A DNA stretch of 9,656 nt from Prevotella sp. Lineage in GTDB: Bacteria; Bacteroidota; Bacteroidia; Bacteroidales; Bacteroidaceae. Shown here piece by piece: positions 6,406 to 9,656 of the stretch (position 1 is the first letter of the stretch; each line of letters opens with the position of its first letter). The stretch is from contig JAGAPI010000063.1 in the NCBI GenBank assembly GCA_017623335.1, forward strand, positions 1 to 9,656. Direction: 5' to 3'. The position numbers and the translations under genes were made by a program. The notes beneath the pieces are model-generated. The model searched no databases and was not told the DNA's origin. It saw only the letters and a list, made by a program, of their open reading frames with translations.

Positions 6406-7662
6406 ATGAACCAGAAAATAGGGAACATATTTAAAGGCGACAAGGTCATCTGGATGGTATTTTTCTTCCTATGTATGATCAGTATCATTGAGGTGTTCAG
6501 CGCCTCAAGCGGACTGACTTATAAGAGCAACGACTATATCACCCCGATTGCAAAACATGGCAGCACAATGATAGCAGGACTAATCATGGCTATTATCGTG
6601 ACCAACATCCCGTGCAGGTTTTTCAAGCTGTTCACTCCAGCCATGCTCCTTTTCTCGCTGGTAACATTGGTGTGTGTGCTCTTCATCGGCGAGAATGTCA
6701 ATGGTGCCAACCGTACCCTATTCGGTTTCCAGCCTTCGGAAATAGCAAAGGGCTCAATGATACTTGCCGAAGCGCAGATATTGAGCACACTGCAGACCGA
6801 CAGCGGTGCCGACCGTATGGCATTCAAATATATAATGGTGCTCACAGGTATATTCTGTTTCCTGATAGGCATCGAAAACCTGTCAACGGCAATACTGCTC
6901 TTCGGAGTGGTGTATTTCATGATGATTATCGGGCGGGTGCCGGTAAAGCAGCTTGCATGGCTCACCGGTATTGGCGGAGGAATTGTGGTGCTTTTCGTAT
7001 CACTTGTGCTTATTCTTGGCGGTGACGTGGAAAAGGAGGAAAACAGCGCATTGCATAAGGAAGACAAGATTGAGGTGAAGCAAACTGAGAAATCGGCTGT
7101 GGACAAAGTATTCCACCGCTTCAGCACATGGAAAAAAAGAATATACAAGTTTTCAAACGATGAGAATATACCACCGAGCAAGTTCGACCTCGACGCCGAC
7201 GCTCAGGTGGGACACGCCAACATTGCCATTGTGTCGAGCAACATCAAGGGCGTGGGACCCGGCAACTCGGTGGAGCGCGACTTCCTGTCACAGGCATTCT
7301 CCGACTTCATCTATGCCATAATCATCGAGGAGATGGGCATCGGCGGCGCCATATTCGTAGCATTCCTCTATGTGATACTGCTATTCCACACGGCAAGCAT
7401 AGCCAACCGCTGCGAGAACAGTTTCCCGGCGCTGCTTGCTATTGGACTGGCGCTGCTGCTTGTAACTCAGGCTATATTCAACATGCTCGTGGCTGTGGGA
7501 CTGGCTCCCGTCACAGGTCAGCCGCTGCCATTAGTGAGCAAGGGCGGAACATCCACCATAATCAACTGCATCTACATAGGAGCAATACTGAGCATAAGCC
7601 GCACGGCAAAAAAGAGAATAAACGCAAAGGAAGCCAAAACGGAAACGGCCACGGCAAATTAG
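6406..7662 (+). CDS. ftsW: FtsW, septal peptidoglycan glycosyltransferase (SEDS family)
   Basis: An integral membrane SEDS protein that polymerises lipid II into glycan strands at the division site, paired with FtsI. The 418 residues hold about ten hydrophobic segments, starting at about residue 16 (VIWMVFFFLCMISIIEVF) and ending with INCIYIGAILSIS. The large periplasmic loop contains VGHANIAIVSS, GVGPGNSVERDFL and SDFIYAIIIEEMG. The aspartate in SDFIY, D300, aligns with the catalytic Asp of E. coli FtsW (D297). The conserved end TGQPLPLVSKGGTS is present. A lysine- and glutamate-rich segment of about 35-40 residues starts at residue 206, just after a membrane segment, and is extra relative to E. 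coli. The position between murD and murG supports FtsW rather than RodA. The ATG at 6406 follows a short AT-rich gap. Confidence 0.95.
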   Translation: MNQKIGNIFKGDKVIWMVFFFLCMISIIEVFSASSGLTYKSNDYITPIAKHGSTMIAGLIMAIIVTNIPCRFFKLFTPAMLLFSLVTLVCVLFIGENVNGANRTLFGFQPSEIAKGSMILAEAQILSTLQTDSGADRMAFKYIMVLTGIFCFLIGIENLSTAILLFGVVYFMMIIGRVPVKQLAWLTGIGGGIVVLFVSLVLILGGDVEKEENSALHKEDKIEVKQTEKSAVDKVFHRFSTWKKRIYKFSNDENIPPSKFDLDADAQVGHANIAIVSSNIKGVGPGNSVERDFLSQAFSDFIYAIIIEEMGIGGAIFVAFLYVILLFHTASIANRCENSFPALLAIGLALLLVTQAIFNMLVAVGLAPVTGQPLPLVSKGGTSTIINCIYIGAILSISRTAKKRINAKEAKTETATAN

Positions 7663-7699
7663 AGACATAGAATATAAGAAAACAAAAAAAACATACAAT
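7663..7699 (+). promoter_or_regulatory. A-rich leader of murG
   Basis: A 37-base gap between ftsW and murG, rich in A (including a run of eight A), with no Shine-Dalgarno sequence and no TAnnTTTG-type Bacteroidota promoter element that I can see. It probably supports translation initiation only. Confidence 0.35.
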
Positions 7700-8815
7700 A
7701 TGGATAAGCAACTGAGAATAGTTATCAGCGGAGGCGGCACAGGCGGACACATTTTCCCGGCAGTGTCGATTGCCAATGCAATAAAAGAATTGCGCCCCGA
7801 CACAGAGATTCTGTTTGTTGGAGCATTAGGGCGCATGGAGATGGAGCGGGTGCCTCAATCAGGATATGAGATTGTGGGGCTGCCTGTCCGTGGACTTATC
7901 CGCCCCCTTTGGTCGCCAAAGAACATCGGCGTGATGCTCGACTTTCTAAAGAGCAAGCGCATGGTAAAGAAAATACTTAAGGACTTCAAGCCCATGGCTG
8001 CAGTGGGAGTGGGAGGCTATGCAAGTGCCGCCACCCTCAACGCCGCCCACAAGATGGGCATTCCCTGTCTCATACAAGAACAGAACTCATACGCCGGAGT
8101 GACCAACAAGGTCTTGGCATCGGGTGCCGACAAGATATGTGTGGCATACGACGGCATGGAGCGCTTCTTCCCTGCCGACAAGATAATTAAGACCGGCAAT
8201 CCTGTGCGCCAGGCTCTGCTCAACAGCACCGTCAGCCGTGAGGATGCACGCAAGCAGTTCGGACTTGCCCCCGACAAGAAGACAATCACCATAATCGGCG
8301 GCAGTCTCGGGGCACGTACCGTAAACGAGAGCATACTGCAGCACATCGACATGGTGGAGGCGGCTCAGGACAACGTGCAGTTTATATGGCAGACAGGCAA
8401 ATACTACTTCAACAGCATAAAGGAGCAGCTGAAGGACCGTCAGCCCAAAAACCTCATCGTGACCGACTTCATCAGCGACATGGCTGCGGCATATAAGGCT
8501 GCCGACCTCGTGGTGAGCCGTGCTGGGGCCAGCAGCATATCCGAGTTCTGCCTCATAGGCAAGCCGGTGATTCTTGTTCCGTCGCCCAATGTGGCAGAAG
8601 ACCATCAGACCAAGAACGCACGTGCACTGTCCGACCGCGATGCAGCCATGTTCGTAAAGGACTCCGATGCAGCGCAGCAGTTGTTGCCGCTGGCGCTCAA
8701 GACTGTAAATGACGAGGCTATGCTTGCCGGACTCACAGAAAATATTCTGAAACTGGCGCTTCCCGACAGCGCACGGATAATAGCCGAAGAGGTGATAGCC
8801 CTAACTGAACGCTAA
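7700..8815 (+). CDS. murG: MurG, undecaprenyl-PP-MurNAc-pentapeptide beta-GlcNAc transferase
   Basis: A GT28-family glycosyltransferase on the cytoplasmic face of the inner membrane. It transfers GlcNAc from UDP-GlcNAc to lipid I to make lipid II. The 371 residues fit the family (E. coli 355). The N-terminal GGGTGGHIFP (11-20) contains the catalytic-region H17 and first glycine loop. GGYAS and the EQN in IQEQNSYAG form the conserved acceptor-side region. GGSLGA at 200-205 is the third glycine-rich loop, and SRAGASSISE at 273-282 is part of the UDP-GlcNAc site. AEDHQTKNA at 299-307 contains the conserved glutamine Q303. No signal peptide is seen, as expected for a peripheral membrane protein. 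It lies 37 bases after ftsW and 19 before murC. Confidence 0.97.
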   Translation: MDKQLRIVISGGGTGGHIFPAVSIANAIKELRPDTEILFVGALGRMEMERVPQSGYEIVGLPVRGLIRPLWSPKNIGVMLDFLKSKRMVKKILKDFKPMAAVGVGGYASAATLNAAHKMGIPCLIQEQNSYAGVTNKVLASGADKICVAYDGMERFFPADKIIKTGNPVRQALLNSTVSREDARKQFGLAPDKKTITIIGGSLGARTVNESILQHIDMVEAAQDNVQFIWQTGKYYFNSIKEQLKDRQPKNLIVTDFISDMAAAYKAADLVVSRAGASSISEFCLIGKPVILVPSPNVAEDHQTKNARALSDRDAAMFVKDSDAAQQLLPLALKTVNDEAMLAGLTENILKLALPDSARIIAEEVIALTER

Positions 8816-8834
8816 ACACTAAACACTGATTAAA
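8816..8834 (+). other. murG-murC spacer with short direct repeat
   Basis: Counting from the murG stop codon, the 7-mer TAAACAC occurs twice in direct succession (8813-8819 and 8820-8826). The rest leads into an A-rich GATTAAA before the murC ATG. There is no terminator or recognisable promoter. The duplication may be slippage and is probably without function. Confidence 0.4.
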
Positions 8835-9656
8835 ATGAAGACAGAAGATATAAAGGCAATATATTTTGTAGGAGCCGGCGGCATTGGCATGAGCGCCATT
8901 GCACGGTTCTTCATTAAGAAAGGCATTGTTGTGGCAGGTTACGACAAGACACCTTCGGCACTCACCACACAGCTGATAAAGGAAGGTATGCAGATACACT
9001 ACGAGGATAATGTGGCAATGATTCCGCAGGAATGTCTCAACAAGGACAACTGTCTTGTGGTGTATACACCGGCAATACCTGCCGAGCACACCGAGCTGTG
9101 CTATTTCCGCAGTCACGGATTTGAGGTGCAGAAGCGTGCCCAAGTGCTCGGCACTCTGACCCACAGCATGAAAGGACTGTGTGTGGCAGGCACCCACGGC
9201 AAGACCACGACATCGACAATGTGTGCACATATAATGCACCAAAGTCATGTGGGATGCAATGCCTTCCTGGGCGGCATATCAAAGAATTACAATACTAACT
9301 ATATATTCGGCAGCGACGAATATGTGGTGATAGAAGCCGATGAGTTCGACCGCTCTTTTCACTGGCTGCGCCCGTGGATGAGCGTCATAACATCAACAGA
9401 CCCCGATCATCTCGACATATACGGCACAAAAGATGCCTATCTTGAGAGTTTCCACCACTACTCCACCCTCATACAGCCAGGAGGTGCGCTGATAATACGC
9501 AAGGGACTGGAAATGAAGGACGAGCTGCAGGACGGTGTGCGCCGCTATGAGTACAGCCGCGATGAGGGTGACTTCCATGCCGAGAACATAAGAATAGCCA
9601 ATGGCGGCATAACCTTCGACTTCGTATCGCCGATAGAAAACGTAAGCAACATAGAG
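8835..9656 (+). CDS. murC: UDP-N-acetylmuramate:L-alanine ligase MurC (partial, 3' end outside window)
   Basis: The first 274 codons of MurC run open to the window edge with no stop; the full protein is usually about 450-460 residues, so roughly 60 per cent is present. MurC attaches L-alanine to UDP-MurNAc with ATP in the cytoplasm, the first stem-peptide step. The N-terminus MKTEDIKAIYFVGAGGIGMS carries the nucleotide-sugar-binding GxGGxGMS motif. P-loop GTHGKTTTS lies at 119-127 with K123; the histidine in GTHGKT is typical of MurC and the related Mpl ligase. EADEFDRSF and DPDHLDIYG follow in the central domain. The start ATG is preceded by an A-rich leader 19 bases after murG. Mpl (a recycling ligase) is the main alternative, but the position after murG favours MurC. 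Confidence 0.94.
   Translation, partial: MKTEDIKAIYFVGAGGIGMSAIARFFIKKGIVVAGYDKTPSALTTQLIKEGMQIHYEDNVAMIPQECLNKDNCLVVYTPAIPAEHTELCYFRSHGFEVQKRAQVLGTLTHSMKGLCVAGTHGKTTTSTMCAHIMHQSHVGCNAFLGGISKNYNTNYIFGSDEYVVIEADEFDRSFHWLRPWMSVITSTDPDHLDIYGTKDAYLESFHHYSTLIQPGGALIIRKGLEMKDELQDGVRRYEYSRDEGDFHAENIRIANGGITFDFVSPIENVSNIE

Overview
The window is a stretch of a bacterial division and cell wall (dcw) cluster. All genes lie on the + strand, in the order ftsI – murE – mraY – murD – ftsW – murG – murC (the last is cut by the window end). The organism is most likely a member of the Bacteroidota, order Bacteroidales, and perhaps Prevotella-like. This rests on four points: murF is absent between murE and mraY; MraY and FtsW carry the extra charged segments typical of that phylum; FtsI is long and ends in PASTA domains; and the gene leaders are A-rich with no Shine-Dalgarno sequence. 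The genus is an inference from remembered similarity, not from a search.

Layout: 1-23 is an AT-rich leader at the window edge. It is followed by ftsI (24-2207), murE (2229-3680), mraY (3697-4968), a 126-base spacer holding an unusual 9-bp repeat array (4971-5078), murD (5095-6381), ftsW (6406-7662), murG (7700-8815) and the first 274 codons of murC (8835 to the end). Apart from the mraY-murD spacer, gaps are only 16-37 bases and contain no promoter or terminator that I can recognise, so the genes look like one transcription unit. No stretch above 300 bases lacks a gene.

Together these genes make and polymerise peptidoglycan precursor. MurC, MurD and MurE add L-Ala, D-Glu and meso-diaminopimelate to UDP-MurNAc in the cytoplasm. 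MraY moves the phospho-MurNAc-pentapeptide onto undecaprenyl phosphate (lipid I), and MurG adds GlcNAc (lipid II). FtsW polymerises the glycan and FtsI cross-links it at the septum. MurF, which adds D-Ala-D-Ala, must be encoded elsewhere.

I found no new enzymatic system here; the genes are conserved housekeeping genes. The most unusual element is the mraY-murD spacer: twelve 9-bp units in strict phase, seven in one orientation and five inverted, forming a symmetric imperfect hairpin with extreme strand composition bias. Next is a degenerate 'HHH' motif in MraY, which reads H-D-A.
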